64,000 bases of DNA from Poecilobothrus nobilitatus (Eukaryota; Arthropoda; Insecta; Diptera; Dolichopodidae), in assembly GCA_947095535.1 (NCBI GenBank), contig OX352774.1, positions 81,282,416 to 81,346,415 of the forward strand, read 5' to 3'. This document shows, in pieces, positions 1 to 13,260 of the stretch. The position numbers and the translations under genes were made by a program. The notes below the pieces were generated by a model. That model was not told where the DNA came from, did no database searches, and saw only the letters and a program-made list of their open reading frames with translations. Positions within the stretch are counted from its first letter, which is position 1; the number at the start of each line of letters is the position of its first letter.

Positions 1-2208
1 TATCACAATTCACAAGCACACATTTCTTTTGAATGAAAATTTGACATTTGACTGATCAAATGATAATGCAGGCAAATTGCAAAAAATACAATCAAATGAC
101 ATTTCAGGCATATGTCACGCTCCCTTTAAAAACAATTTATTATTAATAATCAATAAGTATAATATGTACTATGTATGTATGTAAGTATATATGTTTGACA
201 TAAAAATATTATACAAAATATAAAAAAAACTTGCAATTAATTAAATCTATAATTTATTGATTAAGTAATTTATTTTTTTGCTAATATAAATATGAAAATA
301 AAAAAATAACAGTGAATAATTTTTTTTTTTTTTTCAAATTTTTGTACTGACTTATTTTTTTAATTAGCATTTAAATATTCATTCAATATATTTAATATAA
401 TTTTAATATAATTATTACTACATGCATATATTATATAAATTTAATAACATTTTAACTATATACAACAGAGTTTTAATTTTTAAGAATACACAGGAAATGA
501 CATCATTCGATAAAAATAAGGTACAAATTAAAGTTCAAATATCGCAAAAAATTTTTTTTTGCAAATTACTTTTTTTGTTTTTTTTTTTCGTTATTCAAGT
601 ACACATTATACATATTATTTATTATGCATACTACGTATGTATATATGTATGTATGTATATACATTATTAAATTTATCACAAAAATAAAAGTGTAGGCGAT
701 TTCCTTTTTTTTTTTGTTTTGTTTTATTTCTGTTATTTCTGTCTTAAAGAATAAAATGAAAAGGGCGTACGCATAAAATGCAAATATAAAACTTTCTTAA
801 ATTTTAGGGTAAGGACAAAATATCTGAAAAAATGTTTTATATTGCGTCAAAAAAAAAAAAAATAGATAAATTTTTTTTATTTTATATCTGGATTTTCCTT
901 TAAGTAAAAAAAAAACAACAAAAACAAAACAGAAAAAAAAGATACTTATTGAATGAATCATCAATTATACATGATATTATCGTCTTATTAAGAACTTTAT
1001 ACTTAATAAGTAGACAAAGTTATAAAAAAAAAATCATTAAATAACCATAAATATAAAAGATATATATATTAATAAATAAGTACAACATAACAGTTATGTA
1101 GTTATTATCAATATTAAAAAAACATAATTATGATTGATTTAAAGAATAAATTTAATTGATTATTATTATTATAATTAAGAACTGGTTTAGTAACAAATGA
1201 TAAGGTTAGATTACACCATCTAAAGTTAATTCAGATTCTTAAATTTTTTAATGAAAACATTTAGGTTTTCCCAATTATTTGTTTCTTTTTTTATTGTTTT
1301 ACATTAAAACCTTTCTGCTTTTTAAAAAAAGAAATAAAAAATTAATATCAAGCACATCTATAAATGGATTTTAAAAAATTATTCAAATAATTAACCAATG
1401 ACCATATATATATAAACTTATGTTTACTCAGGCATTCTACTTCAAAAGTTAAATATGTGCATCATGGAAATCATCAACAATCAGTTATACATTCAGTGGT
1501 TAATTATATAAATAACTAACCTTTTGTTTATAGTAAAAAAACGATATTAAACGTGTAACGTATGAAAATAACATGCTGTAATTGGAAACGTCAACTGCAA
1601 AAATAACTAGTTACCTATAACTATATACTTAGTTACATAAAATTAATGCTGCGGAATAATGTGTTAAAGTGCATATAATTTGGGTGTATTTTCTTCAGTT
1701 GTTATGAGAAAGCATTCGTCTTGCAACAGACGATTCCAATTACAGCGAAAAATTTATTATACGTTATATGAACTTTTATAATAAAAATTTGGTTAGAAAG
1801 TGTAAAGTACGTACCTTGTAGTTATTTAAGAAAATAGTTATTTTAATTTATTAATTTATAGATTTTTTTTTATGCAGATGTGTTGGCAGTACTACAAAAA
1901 GAGGTTTTTTTTTTTATAGGAAAATTAATAATAAATTTAAATAAATATGTGTATACTTAAGAAAATTACATTCTTGAACGAAAGAAATGCAACTAAACAA
2001 ATCATTATTTAAAATCAATTTTTGAAACATTAGAACTGATTAGTTAATTCTATTTTAACTACATATTCGTACATATTTTATTTACATACTCTTATGAAAT
2101 AAATTGAATTAAACTGAAAAATATAAATTACATTTTTATAGAATAGTGTGGTGTTATGTTAAAATTACTTAAAAACGGGGAGCAGGTTTTTAGCCTTTAT
2201 ATCCTATT
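1..2208. other. Gene-free AT-rich DNA
   Basis: I see no gene here. The stretch holds short TATG/CATA tetranucleotide runs (about 168-200 and 630-660), T-runs near 318-334 and A-runs near 849-861. Open frames are short and made almost only of F, I, K, N and Y codons, as expected by chance at this composition. Confidence 0.6.
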
Positions 2209-2397
2209 TTTTTGGTGTATTCCCCTACGACATAAATTTGACAAGGAAATTACATAGCCTTTCCTTTTCAGGCGTGGCTGTATATGACGTAAGGGGCAAT
2301 TATTCTTCAGATGTGTGTGGGATTCGAACCCAAACTCTCTTGGTGTTTATAGCGTAATATATACGCTCTTACTCGGTGACTATGCCACCGAGGGTCC
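2209..2397 (-). mobile_element. tRNA-derived SINE, copy 1
   Basis: Read on the minus strand, the element starts near 2397 with a tRNA-like head (GGACCCTCGGTGGC, then GAGTAAGAGCG). It carries a good RNA polymerase III B box (GGGTTCGAATCCC, about 2319-2331) and continues into a non-tRNA body with CAGCCACGCCTGAAAAGGAA. The same head, B box and body recur at 44240-44419 and 48178-48377, which defines a dispersed family. This copy has the best-preserved B box of the three. I found no convincing target duplication, and the 3' tail is only a short A-rich stretch. It is a SINE and not a tRNA gene, because the acceptor end does not pair and the body is shared between copies. I do not recognise a named family. 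Confidence 0.85.
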
Positions 2398-5300
2398 ATA
2401 CTGTATTGAAAATCTAGAAAACTAACTAAGTATTTACTAAGTGCTTACTAAGTATTTTATGTTATTACATAGGGGTAATCCTATAACGTATAACATCTTT
2501 GATATTATAGGTTCTGAGAATCTATGTTAATGTCGTGTTATGTGAAAGCGTGTTATAACTAGAAGTTAATACAAAATTAAGCTTTGCAGAATTTATAAAA
2601 TTTTTTTATCATGTTTGATACAAAGAAATTATGTTGTAGCAGAATTACTTGTATTTCAACCTGTACAATTGCAATATAGAAATATTTCCTATACCTTTAG
2701 TATAGGGTTTGATTTAAATTTATAATGATAAGATAAGTAAATATGTAGTTTTAAAATTAAAATGTTCCTTCTATCTATACATACATACTTATATATATAT
2801 ATATACTTGTATAAATTCTATAACTTAAAGGACCTTAAAAATTAAACTAAGAATGTACATACTTATATGTATCTTAAACTATTTTCAAATTTTTTTTTTA
2901 TTTCTTGATTTCTTTTCTGTAGATTCTTATAATCAAATCAAACCTATACATTATTGCAATATATACCTAAGAAATATGTGTGTATGTAGGTATTTTAAGA
3001 ATTGACATTAAATATTTGATTTTTAAAAGTTTAAATTAAAAAAAAACATGCTATTTTATTTACTAACTTTAATTAAAAATCATTACATATATGTATATAA
3101 AAGCTTTTTTATTGTATAATTAACTATATTTTTATATATATACATATGTACATATACATAAGTAGTTAAAATAATTTTCGCAAGCTCACCACACAAAGTG
3201 CATGTCATACATATTTAAGCAAATTTTTTTATTTTTCTCACATAAAAACCAATATTGTTTTCTTCCAAACAGGAATCTGTGAATCAACAAAATATTTTTA
3301 TCTGGTTTTTAATTTTCTAAGAATTTTTGTTCAATTTAAAACTTAAGATAAACATTTTTTTAATAAACCATAAAGATTAATAAGAAAATGATTAATAATC
3401 AGATTGAAAAAAAATCTATAAGTAACTAATAGTTTTGTTTTTAAATAAAATTTATTTAATACCTAATCATTTAAGTTGACATTTTGTTTTGTTATTTGAA
3501 TTTTTTATTTTAGGCAGATAACATTTAAAGAAATTATATGTACACATATTTAACTTAATCTACATAATTCGTACTAAAAAAAAGTATGAAAAGTAGTAAA
3601 AGAAAACGGTACATAATTATAATAACACATAAGTAAATTAAATAAAATATTTTTAAAAATTATTAAAGTTTAAACATAAAATTTAAACATTAAACAAAGT
3701 AAAAAATTGATGTACCTACATATATCTTTTAGAATTTGTATGTATTCATTTGCAAAATAAACAAGTAATGAAAAAAAAACAAAGGTTTTTAAAAAAGCAT
3801 ATTTCCAAACTTAAAAATATTCTATAACATATTAAGTACTTCAAAAAATTTTTGACACGTGTTCAAGTTACGAGTACGAGAAGAGTTTAAAAATCGGAAA
3901 TTTTCCCTATTGAAGTTTTTAACCCTATACAGCACCCAAATAAAGAGCGATACTAAAATATTTTCTGAAATGACTCATACTTAAGATTAAGTTAAATCGT
4001 TTGGAAGATAGAAGGGGTAAAGAATTTTGTAAAAATTCAGTTTGGTATAACGGTAAATTAAAATCCAGTACTTTTGGCAAAACAATACTTATATGTAATA
4101 CATTTATAAACTATATACATATATATAATATATTTATTTTATACATACATATTTCTAAAGTAGCCTTCGTTTGGTGTCTCCAAATTAAATATACATACAG
4201 CTTATAGAACTTCTGTTATAACAATATAAATACAAGGTCTTTTTGAACTTGGAGCCTGTAGCTCCGTAACGGCTGGGGTTTTAAAAAAAAAGTTGCATAA
4301 AATAAATTTTTTTATGCATATCCGTAGTTAAAATGTTATTGCTTTATTTCAAACAGTATAGAAGTTTTGTAAACACCCAAATGGGCGGACAAACGGATAG
4401 ATTAAAAATTTTGTTTGAAAATATTCTAAAAATAAATATTAATTTTTTCATTAAAACAATTAGACTTTGAAGATTTAACAGAATATGTATTTCCTTGATT
4501 TTAGATATACATATATTTTAAGGTAAAGGAGAGTTTTGTACATTGTTTAAGGAACAGTTTTTTTTACCTAGAGAACAAACAAATGATAAGAGGCGAGGAA
4601 AATATGATATTAAAAAAATTCACTATACTGATCCATAAAATTATAAAAATTAATTTTTAATTAAATACTTATTACATAAAAGTTAAATTTTACGATTAAA
4701 AATGTTCTAATATAAAACAAATTATTCGCTTTGACTTAAGCAACCTAATAAAATAAAAACACTAAAAGTATTTATATAGCATTTTATACATAAGTAAATA
4801 ACTATATACATATATGTATACCTATATATGGTACAATGTTCAAGTAGATAGAAATTATAAAGTTTTATTTGGTAATTAAAAAAAAAATTTGTAATAAATG
4901 ACTACAAATTGTCAAAAATATAAATTTACTCATGTAACTTTTTAAATCAAAACATACATGCATATTAAGCAGATACTTAATTATATTTGTGCATAGTAAA
5001 TATATACGTATGTATGTACATATATAAAATTACAAAAACTTATACTTAATGTGTTAAATTAATATGTAAGCTATATAATAAATTTTGAACGTATTGTAAT
5101 TAATTTCTTTAATTTTTTTTTTTCTAAAATATTTTATAGTTTGTTTTTTTTATTACTTATCTTGTTTTTATACTAATAATTAATAAATAACTAAAAAAAA
5201 AATCTACTTATACCTATATAAACATATTTTTGAAACTTACCGGTTAAAATACCGTTTTTTTTTTATTCAATTTTATAAACGTCACAAATAATCAATAAAA

Positions 5301-7099
5301 TTAACTCACTACAAAAAAAAAACAAAAAAAAAAAAAAACTATAGATATACTTATTTTTTTTTTTTTATTTCTTCTTTTTGCAATTATTATGTATTTTAAT
5401 TTTTTCTTTAGTACCTATTTAATTATTTAAAAAACAAAATATTTTTTTTTATATAGATATGTACATACATACATACATATAATGTATACAATTAATGTAT
5501 TATTATTATAAATGTCATGTATGTATTCATGCATGTGTCATAACAAAATTCTATTTATTATAAATTATGTCGTAACTCTTTTTTTTTTTTTAAACCGGTG
5601 TATTTTTTTTTTTCTTTTTTTTTAATTTTTTTTTATTTTTTTTTTTTTTTAATAAATATTTATGAATCTACGTATCTATGTACGTTTAGATATTCGACAC
5701 TTATAAAATAAAAAATTAAAAATAAAATAAAATGTAAATACAGTAAGTAACAAAAAAAAAAAAAAAAAAAAAAAACGAAAAACAATTTAACTTGTCACAA
5801 GACTTCTTTCTATTTTTTTTTCAATTTTGTTTGTTATCTAAAAAAAACAAAAAAAAAAAAAAAAACTAAGGTTATCAAATTTTGTGATATTTTTTTCTAT
5901 TCTTATATTTTTTTTTTGATATTTTTATTTTTTTTTTGTATTATTTCCCACTTTATATTTTGTTATTGTTTTCTAATAACTTTTTTTTTTTATGTTTTCT
6001 ACTTTTTATTTCCTGATAACAGCCTAATTATAGCAATTTATATTATTAATAATTTTTTTTTTTTATAAACAGTTAATTAATTAAAACAAATACACACATT
6101 CACAAATCACAATATTAAAGGCAATACATTTAAGTATAGGTATGTATGTAGGTATATAATAAATTCACAGTCATCAGCTCATTAGTAATAAAATAATAAT
6201 AACAATAAAAATAATAATTTTTTAATACGATAAAACCAGAAACTTTTGCTTTTTATTTAGAAAAATTCACAGCACTTTTCAAGATATTTTATTTTTATGT
6301 GTATATATATATGCACATAATTATAATATATATAGTATAAGTACATATGTACGTACATACAAAAATATTTATTATTTTATTTATATTTTCAGAAAATAAT
6401 TAATTATAGTTAAAAAATATGTGTTTACAATTTTTTTAATATAAATTTTTTTTTTTTTTTTTAATTTTTATTGCGATTTGCAGTAGAAAAAAATATATAT
6501 TTTATGACTAATCAAAAATATCTTAAGAATTAATTAAAAATTAAAAAAAAAAATAATAAAATAATATAAAAAATAACACCTTAACACCTTTTTTTTTATT
6601 CGTATTAAATTATTTACATATGTTTGTATATACATTTATATATAATATTCTATATGTATGTTAATTATATTCATTTTCAGGTGATTGTAATTTATAGATG
6701 ATATCAGAGAAAACGAAAAAAAAAAAAAAAAAAAAAACGAAAAAAAAATACGATATCACAACGAGATATACAAATTATTAATAAATTTGTAAGTAATTAT
6801 TAATGCGGTATATGTAACTTAACTTTTTATTTTATTATATACCTATGTATGTATGTACGTAGGTACATTAGCAAATAACAATCAATAAATTTACCTTAAC
6901 AATATATATATACATACATAAATGTATAAATATTATATATGTATAATATTATGTACTTCTTGTACAAAAAATTAAATAAGGAAAACCAAAATTAAACAAA
7001 AACAAAAAAAAAAAAAAAAATTTTTTTTTGTTTTAAGAAAATATGAAGAAAAATAAAATAATAAATTTTCTTATTTTTATTTTAACTAACTATAATAAT
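2398..7099. other. Gene-free, homopolymer-dense AT-rich DNA
   Basis: I see no gene. Homopolymer tracts become very dense from about 5100 onward, including a 24-A run at 5752-5775. Tetranucleotide runs occur at 5458-5480 and around 6846-6868. A patch at 4240-4420 is less AT-rich and ends with TTTTGTAAACA then GGCGGACAAACGG. A similar ending occurs near 62000-62030, so it may be a dispersed repeat. Confidence 0.5.
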
Positions 7100-8110
7100 A
7101 TATTAATATATTAATACACAACACAATACACGGACCCGACCCGACAGCAATTATTAAATGAATGAATCGCGTGCTAATGTTATATTAACACTGAGCAGAA
7201 ACTGAGCGAATGATAATTTTTTTTTTTTTTTTGTTTTGTATTTTACGTTGATTGTAAAACCATTACCAAACCAAACTGTACTCTTTACTCTATACTTTAC
7301 TCAATATAGTTAATGCTTTTGTACTCTAAAATTAGTTGCTTTGCTTGTTTTTGTTGGTTGGCTGGCACTTTGACTCAGGCTGGTTAAGAGGCTACCCTCT
7401 TTTTCTTTCTCATTCTCATATTAACAGACAAAAAAAAAAATAAATTAAAAAAGAAAATCAAAAAGAAAAATTCTCTTATCGTCACTTATTTTTTCGTTTT
7501 TTTTTTTTTTTTTTTTTTTTATTAATGGTGTGTACTTTGTTTTTTTTTTTTTTATTGATTTTAAGTTGCAAGTAGATGTGATTCGGTCGGTCATAAAACT
7601 ATAAATTGTTTTTAGTTTTTTTTTTTTTCTCTTTGTGGTTCATTTATGATAAACATAGAAAAATATAATAATAGGTACCTATGTTGAAGTAATTGAAAAT
7701 CATCTGTTAAGTCAGTCAGTTATTTAGTTAGTCAGTCAGTCAAGTTAATTACTAATCGAAAAAGAAAAAAAAAAAAAAATGGTTTTGTGTACTGTGTAGA
7801 TCCATATGTGACAGTATGAGTGAGTATAAAAATATAATTAAATTTCATTAAATCAATGTTGTGTTGTGCTGCGTAGTGTATTGTACTGGTGTGGTGTCAT
7901 GTATGGAAAGAGAATTTCAAAAAAAATATTTTTAATTTATGGATTTATTTTACATGTGTGCCCATTATTAATGTATAACAAAAAATATATTTTTGAGAAA
8001 TGTCTTTAAAATCGACATATAGTGCTGTGTAGTTACTAGTTAGTGAATTTTGAGTGACTAGTGTTTTATTAAATTTTTTCATTTTTATTTTTTGAGTGAA
8101 AAGAGTATTT
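7100..8110. other. Less AT-rich patch, possible regulatory or untranslated sequence
   Basis: This stretch stands out by composition. It holds GGACCCGACCCGACAGC near 7132-7148, GGCTGGCACTTTGACTCAGG near 7361-7380, a cluster of TCAGTCAGT words at 7711-7741, and GT-rich DNA at 7858-7905 and 8020-8065. A 24-T run lies at 7497-7520. There is no open frame of note. Unique GC-richer islands like this inside AT-rich fly DNA can be untranslated exons or enhancers, but nothing here proves either. Confidence 0.25.
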
Positions 8111-9084
8111 TTTTTATTTTAGGTTATTCAATACAAATTTATTAAATATTTTTTAAAAAATATATTGTAGATGTATTATTGCTTGTATTATCTAGGTACC
8201 TGGAACATATGGAATAATTTCGATGTGGATGGAATCATGAAGGGTGCCAACAGAAGTGCGAGAAATCGCAAAAATGATATGTTTTCATATATGTATATTT
8301 TTATGTATGTATGTACATATGTATAAAAAAAAAAAAGTGAAAATTATTTATTAACCATGCATGCATGATAAGATAATAATATAAAAAATAAAAAAAAAAT
8401 GAGTAGAAGAGAATTTTTGAGTTTAGGATTGGGAATTGAGTTGAGGAGAATTGGGTTGGCTTGGGATTTGGGACTTTGGGATAGTAAGAAAAATAATAGG
8501 CATATAGAGAAAGAAAGAGAATTTTTTTTTTTTTTGTAAAATATGATGTTTTCATTTATTTATTTAATTTTTTTTTGGTTGTTTTTTATCAGTATATCAT
8601 AATCATCATATCCAGTATGAATAATAATGAGAATTACAGTTGTGGAAATAAAAACAAAAAAAAAAACAATTAGAATTATTTTTTTTTATTGTAATTAATT
8701 GTATAAAAATATTTTATAAATTTAGAAATATAAGTACAAATATGTATGTATGTAGATATAATAAAAAAAAATTTAGTTGATTAGTTTATTTTTCCTTTTT
8801 TTAATTAATTTAAGATGTATACCTACCTATGTATTTGCAGGTATATACATATATGTATTTATTTTTAATTTAAAATAATTAAAATGTTTGTTTAGTTTTT
8901 CAACTACTTTTGTAAAAATTGAATTGAATCAATTGCATTTTAATAAATCGTAGGTTTATAAATAAATTGAATTCAAGTTTTCTTTTATTAAATTAAATTT
9001 TGTTGGATAATAAAAGAAAATATGATTGATAAGTAAAATTATCTCATCTTTATTTTTATTTAATGATATTTATTTAAACTATAG
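8111..9084. other. Gene-free AT-rich DNA with a G-rich patch
   Basis: I see no gene. A G-rich stretch at 8400-8490 repeats GGGAATTG, GGGTTGG, GGGATTTGGGAC-like words, and TATG repeats lie at 8290-8325. The minus-strand open frame at 8301-8555 is only the complement of these. Confidence 0.5.
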
Positions 9085-9116
9085 TAAAAAAACTATGGTT
9101 GCTGATACATGTATTG

Positions 9117-9252
9117 TGATCTGAAGATGTTAAAATAACTTGTCACATCAATCATAAAATTCTTGAAAATTATTTAGGCATACCACCCCGATACCAAATT
9201 ATACAATATAGCACTGACAAAAGGCATAAATATTGCAAAATATATTAAATCA
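9117..9252 (+). pseudogene. Possible decayed coding fragment, family unknown
   Basis: One plus-strand frame is open for about 43 codons. It reads as mixed-composition protein (for example ILENYLGIPPRYQIIQYS followed by TDKRHKYCK) and not as the F/I/K/N/Y-rich background. It has no start codon and stops at a TAA near 9250. The following about 100 bases also read as protein-like in broken frames (NRDGAHFLYLHRK). No domain is recognised. Chance cannot be excluded. Confidence 0.22.
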
Positions 9253-9259
9253 TAGTATT

Positions 9260-10407
9260 AAACAGGGATGGAGCACATTTTTTGTATCTACATCGAAAAA
9301 TTGAACGCTAAGCAGAATTATACTCTACAAAATAACGAAGAGGTGGAGTAAAAACCAATTTAAGAATCAAAATACATGCATACATATATATGTACATATG
9401 TATAATCAAATTGAAAATATAGAGTAATTTTAAGATAACCTAAAATTTAATAGGTATTTGACGTTAGTTTGACATAAAACATTTTTATTTTGAATTACAG
9501 TTATATATTTTCAATTAGAATTACAATTAAATTGAATGACGGATGTTCAAAAACTTTATAAATAATAAACCTTAAAAAAATTCAAAAACTTTATTACTGT
9601 CGCTTCGTTTTATTGTATCTAATGGCTAATAATGAATAATTCAAAATAATGTATGTTTTTTTTTTTTTTTGTTAAATATGAACATATTCAAATAAATATT
9701 TTTAATGAAAGCTGAAAAAAAAATTTATTTTTATAATATATTTTAAGAAAATGTAAAAGTTTTTACTGTTATATTTACAATACTAAAGTAAATTATATTT
9801 CATTTTAATTTTATGAATTTTAATTTATATAAAAAATTTTGTTTTTTTTTTTTTTAAATAATTCCCATTTAATTTAAAATTCGTAATGAATACATTAAAA
9901 CGATTTAAATTAATTCTGGGTTTTTCTTTTTGGTATGTTACTTAGTAAAAACTTCCGAAATGATTCATTCAATTCAAATGTACATAAGTTTTATATGCAT
10001 GTATTATAGATAATTCTTATTTTACATTTATAATATGAATCATTTTTTGTTTCCCCCACTGTCTGAACTTTGGGTAATAAATACATAAATACACACATTT
10101 ATTAATGAATAATAAAGTAAGCATTTAATCGAATTTATGTGAATTCGAAAGGAAATGAAAATAAAAGTAAAAAAAAAAAATAAAGAAAAGAAAAAAGAAA
10201 ATAAAAACAAAAAACTAAAATCAAAATTATACAAAATTAACTCAGGTCCATGGTTAGCATTCATAAATAGCCTAAAATTAAAAAAGGAAATTATTCTTGA
10301 ATTATTTTGATGAGATTTATGCGTAAAACATATAAATTATATTATTCTTTTATGCATATATTATACGAAAATGTATATATGTATATACATATATGTATAT
10401 TATATAT
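9260..10407. other. Gene-free AT-rich DNA
   Basis: I see no gene. The minus-strand frame at 10040-10264 is a run of F and S codons made by the A-rich purine tract at 10160-10205. Confidence 0.55.
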
Positions 10408-11152
10408 AAAATATAACGGGCAGTGAAATAAAGCCATACACACTAAAATCATAATCACCTTATTTCGCTTTTGAATGAGAAATAAAGTCATATCGCAAAT
10501 TTTTTCACATATGGCTTTATTTCCCATTTTCTTAAACTTTACGAATTAAAGCCATAATAGCAAAATTGTTTTCTAATTTTATAGTAAACAATAAGATTTT
10601 AGAGTTGCATTCAAAATCAGGGTACTTCCTTCATCCAACATATCAAAAAAATCATACATGTTTTTGAATTAGGTGGGATTTTAAATATCAATTCACAATC
10701 AGGGTTAACCCCTTTTTCAAAATATGTAGATATGGTGGCTGGACAAAATGGCACGAGGAGAGATTTAAAAGTTAGATTCAACAACAGTGTTACATATTTT
10801 TTTGCAGAATATTTGAGGAATTTTAGAATTGGATTCAAAATCAGGCTATTCCTTTTTACAAAATATTTCCAATTAAATTAAAATTAATTATTGCGATATT
10901 TTATTCGGCGAAATTTTATCTTAGGGACGTATTTATAAGTATATGTACATTTAACAAAAATTTTAAGAAAAAAATTGATAATTATTATTGTTTTCAAAAT
11001 TTTAATTACTTCTATTTGAAGAGAATAGAAAAAGGAAATAAAGCCATATGGTTTAATTGGCGATACTTATGGCTTTATTTCTTATTTAAAAGCGAAATAA
11101 GGTCATTATGACTTTATTGCGTATGGCTTTATTTCACGGCATCAAAATATAA
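10408..11152. mobile_element. Non-autonomous element with about 100-bp inverted ends
   Basis: The inverted ends begin with a perfect 17-base match: GTGAAATAAAGCCATAC at 10423-10439 and its reverse complement at 11121-11137. Similarity then continues inward for about 100 bases at roughly 85% by eye. Within each arm the word AAATAAAG(C/T)CATA recurs (three times or more), so the arms are themselves internally repetitive, as in foldback elements. A 9-base direct repeat AAAATATAA (10408-10416 and 11144-11152) flanks the structure and is a candidate target duplication. The 480-bp core contains three related units around TTCAAAATCAGG (near 10597, 10680 and 10832) and no convincing transposase. A MULE or foldback relationship would fit 9-base duplications and long arms, but this is inference. 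Confidence 0.8.
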
Positions 11153-12539
11153 TGCAGTTGTATATTATGGTATATTGTTATATTCACACACGATTATGCA
11201 TTAATGAACTATATTTTGTTTAACTTTTTTTCATATTTTCAATATTTTTCACACAGTTCTTTTTTTTTTTTTCTCTTTTTCTGATAAATTTTTCAATGGT
11301 CACCCTCTTCTTTTAGATAATTGCATTCATATATGTATGAATGTATGTATATAAATAAAAATGCAATTTATTTCCTAACAAAATATCCTCACTTTTATAT
11401 TTTCAATATATTTGAAAAGAGATGCCGGTGATTAAAAACAAAATTTTTTGTTATTTATGCGGGTGCACACATTCTACCATCATACATGGATTTATTTTGT
11501 ATTTATTTTTTTCTTCATTGTACTTATCACACTAAATAAAAATAATCTTTTTTTTTATTATTTAATAAAGATTAGAAACAAAAATAATAACAAAAAAATA
11601 GTAAATTTGATTATAATGGACAATAATAAGATTTTAGAATGCAAACTTTTAAATACAATTCAATAACAAACAATTCAATATCTAAATAATCAATATTCGA
11701 AAATATATTGTTTAAAAAAAAAAATAAAAATATTGTAACATTTTTCGATAAAAAATGTATAGCACATTTTTTTTACAGCACTCCGATTACAAGAAATCTT
11801 GAAAAAAATGTTTGTATTTTCACTTAAATTGCTAAATTATTTACATTTTAAAAAAAAAAAAAAATTCTTTTCGAAATACACAGTGTTTTTGTTATTCACC
11901 AACAAATTTAAATATGGCTTCAATAATTCAATACCTAATTTGAGAATAATTTTATTAATTTTAAATGAAAAATATCTAAAATTTTGACGCATGCATAAAA
12001 ATAACAAGAATATAATTAAGTTGTATAAAAATTGTAGAAAAATTGTTATTAAGAGAATGGAAAAAGAAAAAACATAACGGTAAGTGAAATAAATAGAAGA
12101 TAAACTTGTTGGATCTTTGCTCTTAAAAGGATTAGAAAAGAAAGAAACTATTTTTATATAAATTATAGGTACCTATATAATATTTTTTTAAAATTTAGTT
12201 AAAACCCCTGAATAAATGGCACTTAATTGACGGAGTCATCAAATAAACTTAATATAAAAATACTGTTTTATGATAAGTAACACCATAAAACTTATGAGCT
12301 TTTTATTTCTCAAGGCGTTGCGCTCTAAAATATCATTTCAGTAATGTTGTAGTTACGACCTACAGCTATCAACTACCCCTGTTGCACTATTAGTTATAAT
12401 AACGCAATTTCTGAAGGTATATTTGTTAAAGCATTTACTTCGTTTACAGTGACTGACAGATGATGAAAAATGTATACATTTTGACAATTCTCTGCAACAA
12501 ATTCAAAATTTTTAAAAATTTAACTATATTTGTGGCGAT
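11153..12539. other. Gene-free AT-rich DNA
   Basis: I see no gene. Two small plus-strand frames (11448-11666 and 11799-11987) have background composition. From 12300 the sequence is less AT-rich, with no recognisable product. Confidence 0.5.
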
Positions 12540-12760
12540 TGTCGTCGCCCCATTATAACTGAAAACAATGATTTACAAAGGTTTAAAAATGGTATAGCAG
12601 TAGCCGTAGTTGTGTTGATAATGTTATTATAACTAGGGCATAAATCGAACCAGTGAAATAAAATAAAATGTGGCGTCTGTTTAGAGGATGATTAAAATTC
12701 GAACCATATACTATATTACAATGACATAAACTGACTGTTGCTCTATCAAAAATATACTTT
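12540..12760 (-). mobile_element. Candidate second SINE-like sequence
   Basis: On the minus strand GATAGAGCAACAGTCAG (about 12731-12747) is followed about 30 bases later by GGTTCGAATTT (12696-12706). This is the spacing and wording of a tRNA-like A-box side and B box. A second GGTTCGATTT word lies near 12640-12650. The body downstream contains GGGGCGACGACAATCGCC. Only one copy is seen in this window, so family status is not shown. The A box itself is degenerate. It could be an old tRNA-derived SINE or a chance match. Confidence 0.35.
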
Positions 12761-13260
12761 TATACCGTAATGAATTACTTAAAATAATAACGATAAAAAA
12801 AATGCTTAGTAAATTCACATTCAATTAATTTTAATGAATTTTATATAATATAAAATCATAAATTTTTGTTGCTTAATTGAAAAGAGGACTTTGAAATAAT
12901 TGAGAAAATATTATTTTATTCTAAAGCTCAATAAAAAGAAAATTCAATTTTAAATTTAATATCATTAAATGATTTTAATGTCATTTTAATAAGACTTTAT
13001 AATAGCTTAATTTAAGAATGATGAACATGTTTTACATATATACGAGTATATATATAACATTATATAGTTATGTATATTTTGGATATTAAGAAAATGAAAT
13101 GGAATAACAATGTGCACATTACTACCTCCAATAACAACAAATTTTTATATAGATGTAATAGTGGAGAAATAAAAAAAAGAGAAAAAATTGGTGTGAGTGC
13201 ATTATAACTCAAAAAAAAAAATAAAAAATTCCTGCAAAGCTGGAAATTAATCTCTGACAG

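Noticed and set aside
10617..10838. 73-codon minus-strand frame inside the 10.4-kb element
   Set aside because: It spans the three related core units and resembles no transposase. It is more likely a chance frame in repetitive DNA.
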